A DNA stretch of 64,000 nucleotides from Lysobacter sp. FW306-1B-D06B (GTDB lineage Bacteria > Pseudomonadota > Gammaproteobacteria > Xanthomonadales > Xanthomonadaceae): NCBI RefSeq assembly GCF_038446665.1, contig NZ_CP151802.1:2852001-2916000 (forward strand), in the 5' to 3' direction. Numbering within the stretch: position 1 is the first letter of the stretch; every line of letters starts with the position of its first letter. Shown piece after piece: positions 1-8,997 of the stretch. Made by a program: the position numbers and the translations under genes. A model generated the notes under the pieces. That model did no database searches. It was not told where the DNA came from and saw only the letters and a list, made by a program, of their open reading frames with translations.

Positions 1-1
1 G

Positions 2-217
2 CGGCTCGCCGAAGTCGATCCGGCGCCGTACCTGGTGGCTGCTGCTGCTGAGCGCTCGCATGGTGTAGCAGCGAAGACGTGGGCCGCGTTGGCGCGCCAA
101 CTCGGGGCGGCAGCGGCTATCGCGTGCGTAGCGATGTTTTACGCCCCTATCGCCCCTGCTTCAGTGCCGGAACCGGCGAAGCTGAATATCTGTAGCGATA
201 TGCATTATGCGAAGTGA
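2..217 (+). pseudogene. possible 3' remnant of a transposase gene
   Basis: The frame is open from the left edge to a stop at 215-217. The first residues (RLAEVDPAPYLVAA) recall the VDPxxYL motif close to the C-terminus of IS66-type transposases. The remainder is Ala-rich and matches nothing I know. No inverted repeat or other IS part is visible, so this is at most a decayed tail cut by the window edge. An unrelated partial gene is equally possible. Confidence 0.2.
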
Positions 218-562
218 TGTGACCGTTGGGGTCGCCGCCGTTTGCGCTGCGGCCTGCCTGCTGCACACGGCTCTTTCCCGCCTCTCTCGCTCGCGTAAGC
301 GCGCAAAGCGCGTGTCCTGCGTAGAATATTGCGTCATGCCTAGGTAGAAGCTCAGCGTTCTTGAGGCAGAAAATTTGAGCTTCCGAGAACCGAGGCAGTA
401 ATTCGGTGCGTTAGGTACGCACTACGCAGAACTATTGGGCCCGACGTCAGCAGATGGCTTCCGTTGTGTACGTCGAACCGGCCTCCAAATGGCATCTGAC
501 CACCTTGGCAGCTCGGTGTGCCCGCAGATTCAAGAGGCACCTGATCGCGAACCTAGATCCCG
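218..562. other. gene-free, lower-GC stretch
   Basis: I see no convincing coding frame on either strand. Base composition is visibly less GC-rich than the rest of the window and codon use in the short frames is not like the neighbours. Together with the remnants around it, this looks like debris of acquired DNA. Confidence 0.4.
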
Positions 563-715
563 TTAGCCATCCTGACCTTCAGATGACGATGGCTCGCGCG
601 GCTGGACTAGAAGGTTCCTGGCCCAGTTCAACACGGCCTCGTGAGGAATCGTTCGTCCGCTGGCGACGTCTTCCAGCCCTTCGACAATTGCCTGATGTTT
701 CTCCAACTCCTCCAT
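563..715 (-). CDS. small antitoxin-like protein, possibly partial
   Basis: A 50-residue frame beginning MEELEKHQAIVEGLEDV and continuing ASGRTIPHEAVLNW. The pattern 'EGL-D---GR-(V/I)-PH-EV--W' is typical of the C-terminal half of ParD/CopG-type antitoxins of type II toxin-antitoxin systems. The N-terminal DNA-binding half of a usual 80-90-residue antitoxin is absent, and a stop lies nine codons upstream. No toxin frame could be recognised downstream (below 563). It is probably a remnant, or an unusually short antitoxin. The family assignment rests on motif resemblance only. Confidence 0.35.
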   Translation of the reverse strand: MEELEKHQAIVEGLEDVASGRTIPHEAVLNWARNLLVQPREPSSSEGQDG

Positions 716-747
716 CGATATCTCCGCTCGTAACTTGCTCTACTGGC

Positions 748-870
748 CGTTACAGAACCCGGTGGATCGGCTCCGACGGGCCCGAGCGCCGTGTTGCTCC
801 AGTCCATGTCGCGGAGGCGCTCGCCCATCTGACCGCCGCCGGCAAGAATGTCCTGTCCCGTATGGGTCAT
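748..870 (-). pseudogene. N-terminal remnant of a PAS sensor kinase
   Basis: The frame from an ATG at 870 encodes GGGQMGERLRDMDWSNTALG followed by a PVGADPPG-like run. This matches the characteristic 'DWS-tpLGp---WPqSLr' start of a family of PAS histidine kinases. The intact kinase ending at 1098 carries the same signature (DWSGSPLGPPAQWPQSLR). The similarity stops after about 40 residues and the frame runs into unrelated sequence and the antitoxin-like ORF. It is therefore a decayed fragment, perhaps from an ancestral duplication of the neighbouring kinase. Confidence 0.4.
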
Positions 871-1097
871 CTCTGCAACTCTCCTCGCGCCGGCGGCCGT
901 CTTGTCCATGGTAAGAATCTGGGGGCGCCGCACGCGCGCTCAGGGGCGCCCGCGGCCATGGGCGCGGCAGCTTCGACACCGCGTCCACGTTGCTGTATCG
1001 CGCTGTAACGCGACGAATAGATCCTTCGACGGAGGTTGAAAATGGGCACAGGGAAACTAGTCACCTCGCTCTTACGGCCTGGAAACTTGCTGGGCGT

Positions 1098-3506
1098 TCA
1101 TCCCATGATGCGCAACGGCACGGCGGCGAGGATCTCCCGCAACGCTTGAATCGTTGCAGGTTTGACCAGGTGATGGTCGAACCCTGCCTCCAGTGCGCGA
1201 TTGCGATCCTCTTCCTGGCCGAATCCAGTCAAGGCGACAAGCAGTGGCCTGCGACTTGCGCCGGTGCGGAGACGACGCGCGACTTCGTAACCATCCATGC
1301 CGGGCATCGCGATGTCGATGAAAGCGATCTCTGGCCCGAAGGCATCGTACGCCTCCAACGCTGCCGCGCCGTCATACGCGATATGCAGGTGCTGTCCAAG
1401 CGATTCGAGCATCATCGCCAGAGTGTCGGCCGACGATGTCAAATCGTCGACGACCAAGACGCGATGCGACGGGAGCGGGAGTGCTCCTGCGAGCGGCTGC
1501 GCCACTTCGGCATGCGAGGTCGCGTCGGAAATCGCGGGCAGGCGCACCTCGAACTCGCTGCCGAAGCCCAGGCCTTCGCTGCGCGCCTTTATGCTGCCGC
1601 CGTGCAGTTCGACGAGGCTCTTGACCAGCGTCAGGCCGATGCCCAGCCCACCATGCGCACGCCCAAGCGACTGATCCACCTGCGCGAACATCTCGAATAC
1701 TTCCGTGAGCATGTCCGTCGGAATGCCCAACCCGCTGTCGCGAATCGTCACGATCGCCGCATCGCGTTCCTGCCTTGCGACAATGTGGATCTCGCCGCCC
1801 GGCGCGGTGTACTTGGCCGCGTTGTGCAGCAGGTTTCCGAAGACCTGTACGAGCCGGCCAATGTCCGCCTCAACGTACACCGGCTCCACGGGCAGGTCGA
1901 CAACGAGTCGGTGTGCGTTGGAATCGATGAACGGCTTGAGTGCCTCGACGGCCTCCTGGACCGCAAGCGACAAGTCAAGCCGCTCCCGCCGCAAGTCGAT
2001 GCGGCCGCGCGTGATTCGCGATACATCAAGCAGGTCGTCGATGAGCCGCGCCATCTGTCGGACCTGTCGCTCCATCATCCCGCGTAGCCGGCCGGCTTCC
2101 TCGGCCTTGCCCTCGACGTGCGGCCAGACCTGCAGTGCGTTGGAGATCGGCGTCAGCGGATTGCGCAGTTCATGCGCGAGCGTCGCGAGGAATTGGTCCT
2201 TGCGACGGCTGGCTTCCTCGACAGCCTCTTCCGCGCGACGGCGCGCATCGATGTCGAACACCACGCCCACCATGCCCGCGTACTCACCGGTTTCCGAGTA
2301 CCACGGTCGGCCCAGGTCCACCGCCCATCGGTAGGAGCCGTCGGCGGTGCGAAGGCGGTATTCGGTCTGGAACTGCTGGCGCTTTTGGTTTGCCTCGAGG
2401 AACGCGTTGCGCGCATGCTCCTGGTCGTCCGGATGCGTCGCTGTGGTCCACCCCAAGCCCAGCGCCTGGGCTTCCGTCTGGCCGGTCAGCTCGTACCACT
2501 GGCTGGACAGGAAGGTGCAATGGCCGTTTGGATCGGTCAGCCAGAGCGCGGCCGGCGATGCGTTCGCCATCAGGCGGAAGCGCGCTTCATCCTCGCGCAG
2601 AACTTCCTCGGCCATGCGTCGCTCGGTAATGTCGGCGACGGTACCTGCATAGCTCGTCAACACGCGGGACGCGCCGCTCCCCTCGAAGCTGGGAATGCCG
2701 CGTGCCTCCAGCCAGCGGGTGGCACCATCCGGACGACGGATGCGGTACTCGATCGCGTAAGGTTCCGGCTCGGACGACCTGATCGCGGCCTCGGCTGCGG
2801 CCCGCAGTCGAGGGGCGTCTTCCTCATACACGAGATGACGGATCTCATCGACGTGACGCGGCGACGATGCGTCCAGTCCATAGATCTGCCCATAACGCTC
2901 GTCGTGCGTGACGGCGCCGGTCGCGGTGTCGTACTGCCACCATCCCAGCTGGGCGGCGTCGAGCGCTAGCTGGCGCTGCTCGGCCAGGGACGCGAGCCGC
3001 TGCGTCTGCGCTTCGCGCGCGGCTTCCAGCAGCACACCGTGCGTGGTCTCGGTACACACGCAATACATGCCGGCGATTCGGCCGTCGTCGCCGGTGACCG
3101 GCGAGTAGGAGAACGTGAACCAGGTCTGCTCGTCGTAGCCCTTTCGGCTCATCAGCAACGGCATGTTCTCGACGTAGCTGGCCTCGCCCTGCAGCGCACG
3201 GTGCGCCAACGGCCCCACCTCGCTCCAGATCTCCGACCAGATCTCCTCGAACGGCCGCCCCAGTGAGGACGGATGCTTCGCGCCGAGGATCTCCGCGTAA
3301 GGATCGTTGTACACGAAGCCCAGCTGCGGTCCCCAGGCGACGAACATGGGGAACTTGGACCACAGCAGGAGGCTGACAACGCTGCGCAGCGATTGCGGCC
3401 ACTGCGCCGGCGGGCCGAGAGGCGAGCCGCTCCAGTCGTGGCTGCGCATCATCGAAGCCACCTTGCCCGGCGCATCAAGGAACTCAAGGTTGGCGCTCGC
3501 TGGCAT
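1098..3506 (-). CDS. hybrid PAS sensor histidine kinase with receiver domain
   Basis: An 802-residue soluble hybrid kinase. Order: an N-terminal sensory region opening with DWSGSPLGPPAQWPQSLR; two or three PAS/PAC modules (roughly residues 130-400, with typical 'ITERR' linkers); HisKA with the H-box LAHELRNPL (about 425-490); HATPase with G-boxes DSGLGIP and GGLGIGLTLV; and a C-terminal receiver (about 685-800) with the phospho-Asp in IDIAMPGMDG and KPA. The frame stays open upstream to about 4406, but that part is antisense to the next gene. The ATG at 3506 precedes the first recognisable domain and lacks a strong ribosome site; an ATG about 50 bases further in is the alternative. No transmembrane segment is seen, and no response regulator is adjacent. 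Confidence 0.85.
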   Translation of the reverse strand: MPASANLEFLDAPGKVASMMRSHDWSGSPLGPPAQWPQSLRSVVSLLLWSKFPMFVAWGPQLGFVYNDPYAEILGAKHPSSLGRPFEEIWSEIWSEVGPLAHRALQGEASYVENMPLLMSRKGYDEQTWFTFSYSPVTGDDGRIAGMYCVCTETTHGVLLEAAREAQTQRLASLAEQRQLALDAAQLGWWQYDTATGAVTHDERYGQIYGLDASSPRHVDEIRHLVYEEDAPRLRAAAEAAIRSSEPEPYAIEYRIRRPDGATRWLEARGIPSFEGSGASRVLTSYAGTVADITERRMAEEVLREDEARFRLMANASPAALWLTDPNGHCTFLSSQWYELTGQTEAQALGLGWTTATHPDDQEHARNAFLEANQKRQQFQTEYRLRTADGSYRWAVDLGRPWYSETGEYAGMVGVVFDIDARRRAEEAVEEASRRKDQFLATLAHELRNPLTPISNALQVWPHVEGKAEEAGRLRGMMERQVRQMARLIDDLLDVSRITRGRIDLRRERLDLSLAVQEAVEALKPFIDSNAHRLVVDLPVEPVYVEADIGRLVQVFGNLLHNAAKYTAPGGEIHIVARQERDAAIVTIRDSGLGIPTDMLTEVFEMFAQVDQSLGRAHGGLGIGLTLVKSLVELHGGSIKARSEGLGFGSEFEVRLPAISDATSHAEVAQPLAGALPLPSHRVLVVDDLTSSADTLAMMLESLGQHLHIAYDGAAALEAYDAFGPEIAFIDIAMPGMDGYEVARRLRTGASRRPLLVALTGFGQEEDRNRALEAGFDHHLVKPATIQALREILAAVPLRIMG

Positions 3507-3926
3507 GATCGGGCACGGCTCGAGGGAAGGCGGCGAGTATCGCAGAAGGTCTGCAGGTATCGCGTCAGCGTCAGCTTCCTCGTCGCTCCCAACCCGCTGC
3601 GACGGCGCCGGCGCGAGGTAGATAGCGATCTCACGCGTTAGCGCCCCTAATCCTGGCGCGATTGGTGCCCGATGAGACGACGGAGTGAATGCCGCCGCGC
3701 CGGTCGAGGGAGTCCGCCCGGCACGGCAGCCGGCCCTCGCAGGGTGCGGGCCGGACACCAACTGGATGGCGCCGACAATACGATCGACCGCGACGAATGG
3801 CGGCGTCCAGCGAAGGACCAACAGGCCGGCCTGCGTAGTTCTACTGACGTCCGACCAGTGCTGCGACGCATGCGCGAGACGCGGGCGATGCGGTTCCATC
3901 GTTGCGTTCTCGAATGGAGCACGCCC
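3507..3926. other. 420-bp divergent intergenic region
   Basis: This gap lies between the hybrid kinase and the membrane-protein gene, which point away from each other, so it must hold both promoters. I see no convincing coding frame or strong inverted repeat in it. Confidence 0.4.
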
Positions 3927-4685
3927 ATGCGATACCTCGCCCTGCTGAGCGCGCTGTCGATGCCGGCAATCGCGTTCCTCACGATGCGCGACGCGTTCGG
4001 GCCCGATACCGGCGCCGTTTCGGACCGCTACCCCACCCTCTTGTCCGCCGCTGGCTACGCCTTCGGGATCTGGGGGCTGATCTTCCTGCTCGACATCGCA
4101 TACGCCGGCTGGCAGTTCTTCCGCCGCTCGCATCCGCAGCGCGACCGTGTGGTGCCAATGGCGACGGCCGGGTTCGTGCTCACGGCGGCGTGGATGCCAG
4201 TGTTCTCGATGGGCTGGTTCGTCGCGGCATGGGCCATCATCATCGCCGCGCTGGTGTGCCTGCTGTACTGCGCGACAACGCTCTCGCAACCGGCCCGCAC
4301 ATGGCCGGGAGAGACGGTCTTCGCGTGGCTGCCCCTCTCGCTTCATGCGGGCTGGCTTTCGCTGGCGGTGTTTCTCAACACAGCGCAGCTGATCGTCGCG
4401 CACCAATGGTTGTCCACCGCCGTGCAGCTCCCGTGGAGCATCGCGCTGCTGGGCGGCGCGGCGACCCTGCTGCTGCTCGCCAATCTGGCAATGCGCGGAA
4501 ATATCCCCTACGTGGCGGCCGCGGTGTGGGGCCTGGTCGCGCTGTACGTGAAGCAGTCCGGCGCGTCAATGGATGGCGCTAGCACCACGGGGATCGCGGC
4601 ACTCATCCTCGCGTTGGCGCTGGCCGTGCAAAGCGCGTGGCTCCACTGGAATCGCGACGCGCCGGAGATCGGCGAGGCGGCATGA
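3927..4685 (+). CDS. TspO/MBR-like multi-pass membrane protein
   Basis: A 252-residue integral membrane protein with seven or eight hydrophobic segments. Near the N-terminus AGYAFGIWGLIFL resembles the F-x-I-W-x-x-I-Y signature of TspO/MBR (tryptophan-rich sensory) proteins, and several Trp residues line the helices. At 252 residues it is longer than classical five-helix TspO (~160). The ATG at 3927 follows a GGAG motif about ten bases upstream. The gene converges on a histidine kinase gene 20 bp downstream. Ligand and function are unknown; a tetrapyrrole or stress role would only be borrowed from the family. Confidence 0.65.
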   Translation: MRYLALLSALSMPAIAFLTMRDAFGPDTGAVSDRYPTLLSAAGYAFGIWGLIFLLDIAYAGWQFFRRSHPQRDRVVPMATAGFVLTAAWMPVFSMGWFVAAWAIIIAALVCLLYCATTLSQPARTWPGETVFAWLPLSLHAGWLSLAVFLNTAQLIVAHQWLSTAVQLPWSIALLGGAATLLLLANLAMRGNIPYVAAAVWGLVALYVKQSGASMDGASTTGIAALILALALAVQSAWLHWNRDAPEIGEAA

Positions 4686-4705
4686 CGATGCGCTTGCGTG
4701 ACCCG

Positions 4706-6292
4706 CTAACCCCAGGTGTCGTCGCGCTGGTTCGCCTGCGAAGCGACGCCCGCCACTCGCGCGATGACTCGCGTTCCACCGTGCAAGCCACTCACCAGCC
4801 GAAGCTCGCCGCCGATTTCGCGAGCACGCTCGCGCATGCTGAGCAGACCCAGTCCGCGCGGCGCATCGTGCCGATGATCTTCAAGCCCGACGCCGTCGTC
4901 GCCGATCTCAAGCTGGATGTCGGACCCCACACGTTGGAGACGCACGGTGACCTGACTGGCGTGGGCATGCTTCTCGACGTTGCGCAGCGACTCCTGCGCG
5001 ATGCGGTACAGCGCGGTGGAGACTTCGAGCGGGAGGTCGGGCAACTCGTCCAGTTCTGCATGCACGCGCAGCTCGGCCGGTTGCGCTTCGCAGAGCGAAC
5101 GCAGCGCCATCGTCAGGCCCGTGTACCGCAGCAGGCTGGGGTGCAGCTCGTGCGAAAGGCGGCGTACGTCTTCGGACACGTCGGTCACGGCCGCCTGCAG
5201 TTCGCCGAGCAACTCGCGTTCGGCCGCCCCCTGCGTGTTCTGGCGGGCGATGCTCAGTCGAATCGCGATGGAGGCGATGGACTGGTTGATGCCGTCGTGC
5301 AGGTCGCGCGCGATGCGGCTTCGCTCGTCCTCCTGGGCGCGCATCAGCTGCACCGTCATCGACTGCAGCCGCTGGTGCGCGTGCTGCAGCGCCTGCGTGC
5401 GCGTAGCGCGCTGCTCGACGACTACGGTCATGTAGAGCAGCGCTACGGTGAGCGAGGCGGTCCACAGCTGAACGGCGATCGTGGTCGTGGCCAGGTCGTC
5501 GCGGATGAAAGGCCCTACACCGGCGACGCTGAAGTGCATGGCCAGCAGGCCCACGGCGAGCATCGCCAGCGAGGCGCCGACGGCGCGGAAGCTCACCATG
5601 GCCCAGATCAGGAATGGCACCGGTGCGACCACCAGCGCCGGCTGGAGACGTTGCATGGGCAAGTGCCACGTCCACAGCAGGCACAAGACCACCAGCAGCC
5701 CCGCGCCGACAGCGAGGCTGGTGCCATTGGCTTCCAGCGGCACCGCGTTGCGCCGACGCATCGCGGTCCACACGACGGCTGGTACGAGCATCAGGTTGCC
5801 AAGACTCTGCGCGAGCGTGACGTTGGGCCAATCCGACAGGTACGGTTCCAGTACGTTGCCGCGGATCGCGATGGCGATCCACGCAGCGCTGAGCATCGGG
5901 AGCGCGAGTCCGCCGAGCACCACGAAGGCGGTAAGCAGGCGGAAGTCCTCCAGCGGAGATTGCAGGCGGCTGCGCAGCGATTCCAGCGCCATCGCGACCG
6001 CCGGAGTGAGTACCAGCGAGCCCAGCATCGCGACCGTGACCGCCAGCGGCGGAACGCCCAGGACGCCGAATGCCGCTGCCTCGCCGACAGCCGTGCCGAG
6101 CAGGCAGGCCCACCAGCGCCGGCGTGGCTGCAGCAACAGCGCGCCCAGAAGGACCGCGCCCGGGAACCACACCATATGACTGCGCGGGTTCGGCATCCAG
6201 AGCAGCATCGACGCCCACTGCGAGCACGCCACCGACACCGCCACGATGCCGGCGACGGCGAAAGGATGGCCGGTCGCGCGGTGCATGCTCAT
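4706..6292 (-). CDS. MASE1-domain histidine kinase (HisKA_3 type)
   Basis: A 528-residue membrane histidine kinase. About 300 N-terminal residues form a MASE1-like sensor of about eight helices. A HisKA_3 dimerisation region follows with the phospho-acceptor His in RIARDLHDGINQ, then a HATPase domain with GDDGVGL and GLGLLSMRERA. This is the NarX/LiaS/DegS class that pairs with LuxR-type regulators. The ATG at 6292 is chosen because AGGAGGT lies about three bases upstream; a TTG further upstream is less likely. It is divergent from the regulator gene at 6370, 77 bp away, so the two almost certainly form a two-component system. Confidence 0.88.
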   Translation of the reverse strand: MSMHRATGHPFAVAGIVAVSVACSQWASMLLWMPNPRSHMVWFPGAVLLGALLLQPRRRWWACLLGTAVGEAAAFGVLGVPPLAVTVAMLGSLVLTPAVAMALESLRSRLQSPLEDFRLLTAFVVLGGLALPMLSAAWIAIAIRGNVLEPYLSDWPNVTLAQSLGNLMLVPAVVWTAMRRRNAVPLEANGTSLAVGAGLLVVLCLLWTWHLPMQRLQPALVVAPVPFLIWAMVSFRAVGASLAMLAVGLLAMHFSVAGVGPFIRDDLATTTIAVQLWTASLTVALLYMTVVVEQRATRTQALQHAHQRLQSMTVQLMRAQEDERSRIARDLHDGINQSIASIAIRLSIARQNTQGAAERELLGELQAAVTDVSEDVRRLSHELHPSLLRYTGLTMALRSLCEAQPAELRVHAELDELPDLPLEVSTALYRIAQESLRNVEKHAHASQVTVRLQRVGSDIQLEIGDDGVGLEDHRHDAPRGLGLLSMRERAREIGGELRLVSGLHGGTRVIARVAGVASQANQRDDTWG

Positions 6293-6369
6293 GATGACCT
6301 CCTGCAACTTTCCAGCCCGTCAGTGGAGTACCCTCGCCACGGAGGCACCCTCCTCCGCCGCAGGTCACG

Positions 6370-7035
6370 ATGATGCCCGAGATGCCCGCTGATCGACCAC
6401 GCGTCGTGCTTGCCGACGACCACCGCCTGGTGGCCGAAGGGCTCCAGCGCCTGCTGGAAGACGAGTGCGAACTGGTGGCGTGCGTGTCCAGCGGCACCGC
6501 ACTCCTGGACGCCGTTCATCTGTACGCGCCTGACCTGGTGGTAACCGACCTCAGCATGCCCGATCGCAACGGCCTCAGCGTCATGCGCGAACTGCGCGCG
6601 ACCGGCGTGGAGGTGCCGTTCGTATTCTTGACCATGCACGCCGAGCCCACGCTCGCGGAGCAGGCCCTGCGCGCCGGTGCATCGGCCTACGTGTTGAAGA
6701 GTTCCGCCGGCGAGGAACTGCTCCGGGCGATCCACGCGGTGCGTGGGGGCCGCACCTACATCACCCCGACGCTGGGTGCGCACGTGATCGCCGCACCCGG
6801 TCGAGGCCAGAAACAGGAGCTCACCGACAAGCAGATGCAGGTGCTGCAACTGGTGTCGGCCGGCCTGCGGTCCAAGCAGATCGCCGCCGAACTCGGCGTG
6901 TCCGTGCGAACGGTCGAGTCGCACAAGTACGCGATCATGCAGGCGCTCGACGTGCACAGTACGCTGGAGCTGGTGCGCAAGGCCGATGAATACGGCCTCA
7001 CGCCTGGGCTTCGCACGACGCGCCCCATCCCCTAG
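6370..7035 (+). CDS. NarL/FixJ-family response regulator
   Basis: A 221-residue regulator. The receiver domain (residues 10-125) has acidic DD at 16-17, phospho-Asp at 60 (VVTDLSMPDRNG) and conserved Lys in YVLKSS. A LuxR-type HTH (about 150-215) carries LTDKQMQVLQL and SVRTVESHKYAI. It is most likely phosphorylated by the MASE1 kinase encoded divergently next to it. An ATG three bases in is an equally possible start. The stop overlaps the end of the convergent outer-membrane protein gene by four bases. Target genes are unknown; the shared 77-bp promoter gap and the neighbouring OMP gene are natural candidates. Confidence 0.9.
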   Translation: MMPEMPADRPRVVLADDHRLVAEGLQRLLEDECELVACVSSGTALLDAVHLYAPDLVVTDLSMPDRNGLSVMRELRATGVEVPFVFLTMHAEPTLAEQALRAGASAYVLKSSAGEELLRAIHAVRGGRTYITPTLGAHVIAAPGRGQKQELTDKQMQVLQLVSAGLRSKQIAAELGVSVRTVESHKYAIMQALDVHSTLELVRKADEYGLTPGLRTTRPIP

Positions 7036-7814
7036 AAGTCCCACCGCACCGCCAGCGTCACCGGAACGGAAATGCGCCGGCCCGTGTCGTTGATGCGGGA
7101 CAGGCCCAGCGGTCCGATCGCGCTGTCGTCTCCTTCCAGGTCGTCGACGTAGCGCACGCCGGTTTCGGCGATGAAACTGGCGTGTTCGGAAAGCGGAACG
7201 TTTACGCCGACATCCAGCCCCGCACTGAGGGCCCATTTCTTCTCGTAGAGCGGCGCGTTGGGGATCAGAATATCGGCTGCGGGGATCTGGAAGGTCGCAT
7301 CAATGTCGTCCGTCTCCGTGCCGCCCAGGCGCGCGGCCACGTACGGACGGGCAAAACCGGGATCCATGAAGAACCAGCGCACACCCACTTCCGCGCTCCA
7401 CGCCTGGTAGGACGAGAACCGGCCATACACCGGTAGTGCGACATCGAGGGCGGGCACGTAGGCCTCGCCGACCTGCACGTTCCCCGCCGACGCGTGCGTC
7501 TCCCGCAGTTCGCCGAATACTTCCATGCGGTCGCTCATGCCCCATGCCATGCGCAGCCCGTACGTGGAGGCCATGTCGTAGACGCGTTCGTGCGTGCGCG
7601 AGCCGATGCGCAACTGCGCGTCGACGCCTGCCAGCGCCGGGTTGAGCGGCCCGAGATCGGGAACGTCGACCGTCGCACCGTCGTGCACGTCGCCGCTGAC
7701 AGGGACATCGCCGCCGCCGAGCAGTGTGAGCGAGAACCGGCCGGGTTGGGGACCGGCGGCATGCGCCGATGTACAGGCCAGAAATGCGATCGCCGCAATC
7801 GTCATCGTTTTCAT
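7032..7814 (-). CDS. outer-membrane beta-barrel protein
   Basis: A 260-residue protein with a clear Sec signal peptide (MKTMTIAAIAFLACTSAHA, cleavage before AGPQ). Alternating amphipathic strands rich in aromatic residues follow, and the protein ends in Phe (TLAVRWDF), the outer-membrane insertion signature. ATG 7814 is preferred over ATG 7820 because the GGAG motif has the right spacing to it. No specific family was recognised. A porin or adhesin-like barrel is plausible, but its substrate cannot be read from the sequence. Confidence 0.75.
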   Translation of the reverse strand: MKTMTIAAIAFLACTSAHAAGPQPGRFSLTLLGGGDVPVSGDVHDGATVDVPDLGPLNPALAGVDAQLRIGSRTHERVYDMASTYGLRMAWGMSDRMEVFGELRETHASAGNVQVGEAYVPALDVALPVYGRFSSYQAWSAEVGVRWFFMDPGFARPYVAARLGGTETDDIDATFQIPAADILIPNAPLYEKKWALSAGLDVGVNVPLSEHASFIAETGVRYVDDLEGDDSAIGPLGLSRINDTGRRISVPVTLAVRWDF

Positions 7815-8045
7815 GAGCATCTCCGTAGAAGGATCGTCGTGGACACGATGCGGCCACCATGCATGCGTTGCCGCGTCAGCTCGACGTTAGCGCCGGCGCC
7901 GCCGCATGCCTTCGGTACAACTACGCAACTTCGCGCGGTCAGCGCCGGTACTTCCTGAAAAGGACCGCCGGTCTACGCAAATATACGGATGTGGCCGACG
8001 GGCCCTGCGTGCCATAAAGCGTCCCGGATCCTTCGTGGCGACCCG

Positions 8046-8996
8046 ATGCCTGCTCCGTCTCCCCTGCCCTGGCGCTTCCACGTGCTCGCCTCGGTTCGCC
8101 GATGGTTCGACGCCGGCGCGACGCACGTGCCCGACGAGATCGACGATTTCGACAGGCTCGACCTCGTGCGCGTCGTACCTTTCGTCGCGATGCACCTGGC
8201 CTGCCTCGGCGTGTTCTGGGTCGGCGTGTCGGCCACGGCGGTCGTCGTCGCGGCGGTGCTGTACGCGGTGCGGATGTTCGCAATCACCGCGTTCTACCAC
8301 CGCTATTTCTCGCATCGCACTTTTCACGCGTCGCGCCCGGTGCAGTTCGCCTTCGCGTTGATAGGCGCCTCCTGCGTGCAGCGCGGCCCGCTCTGGTGGG
8401 CGGCTCATCATCGCCACCACCACGCGCATGCCGATTCGCCGCAGGACCTTCATTCCCCCCGCGTCCACGGGTTCTGGCGCAGCCACGTCGGCTGGTTCCT
8501 CACCCGACGCGCGTTCGCCACGGACCTCTCGCGCGTGCCGGATCTCGCTCGCTACGCGGAACTTCGGTGGCTGGACCGTTACGACATCGTCATTCCCGTA
8601 GCGCTTGCGTCGGCGCTCTACGGCCTGGGCGCGTTCCTGCAGCACGCCGCGCCGTCTCTCGAAACCAGCGGCATGCAACTGGTCGTCTGGGGATTCTTCG
8701 TTTCCACCATAGTGCTGTTCCATGTGGCGGTGACGATCAATTCGCTGGCGCACCGCTTCGGCAGCCGACGCTTCGAGACGCGCGACGACAGCCGCAACAA
8801 CGCGTGGCTGGCGCTGCTCACCTTCGGCGAGGGTTGGCACAACAACCACCACTTCTTCCCGGGGACGGCGCGACAGGGCTTCCGCTGGTGGGAGATCGAC
8901 CTGACCTGGTACGGCCTGAAGTTGCTGGCCTGGGTCGGTCTCGTGCGCGACCTCAAGCCCGTGCCGGCCTGGGTCTGGGCGCGGGCGAGGCACTGA
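8046..8996 (+). CDS. membrane acyl-CoA/acyl-lipid fatty acid desaturase
   Basis: A 316-residue integral membrane diiron desaturase with all three His boxes: HRYFSH with the following HxxxxH spacing, HHRHHH, and HNNHHFF near the C-terminus, plus four hydrophobic segments. The family inserts a cis double bond (usually delta-9) in acyl chains using O2. The ATG at 8046 is the first that fits domain length. This is the first gene of an eight-gene operon; the stop is one base before the next start. In this context it may supply or further oxidise the olefin used by the two CFA-like methyltransferases downstream. The substrate is inferred, not seen. Confidence 0.85.
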   Translation: MPAPSPLPWRFHVLASVRRWFDAGATHVPDEIDDFDRLDLVRVVPFVAMHLACLGVFWVGVSATAVVVAAVLYAVRMFAITAFYHRYFSHRTFHASRPVQFAFALIGASCVQRGPLWWAAHHRHHHAHADSPQDLHSPRVHGFWRSHVGWFLTRRAFATDLSRVPDLARYAELRWLDRYDIVIPVALASALYGLGAFLQHAAPSLETSGMQLVVWGFFVSTIVLFHVAVTINSLAHRFGSRRFETRDDSRNNAWLALLTFGEGWHNNHHFFPGTARQGFRWWEIDLTWYGLKLLAWVGLVRDLKPVPAWVWARARH

Positions 8997-8997
8997 G

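Noticed and set aside
408..420. GTTAGGT resembling an integron attC core
   Set aside because: No matching RYYYAAC partner at suitable distance and no cassette-like ORF layout was found.
990..2969. Long open frames on the plus strand opposite the hybrid kinase
   Set aside because: They are antisense to a kinase with complete domain motifs, carry no recognisable protein signature and are typical of high-GC DNA.
3507..4406. N-terminal extension of the hybrid kinase frame to 4406
   Set aside because: This part is antisense to the TspO-like gene, has a composition unlike protein and lies before the first domain.
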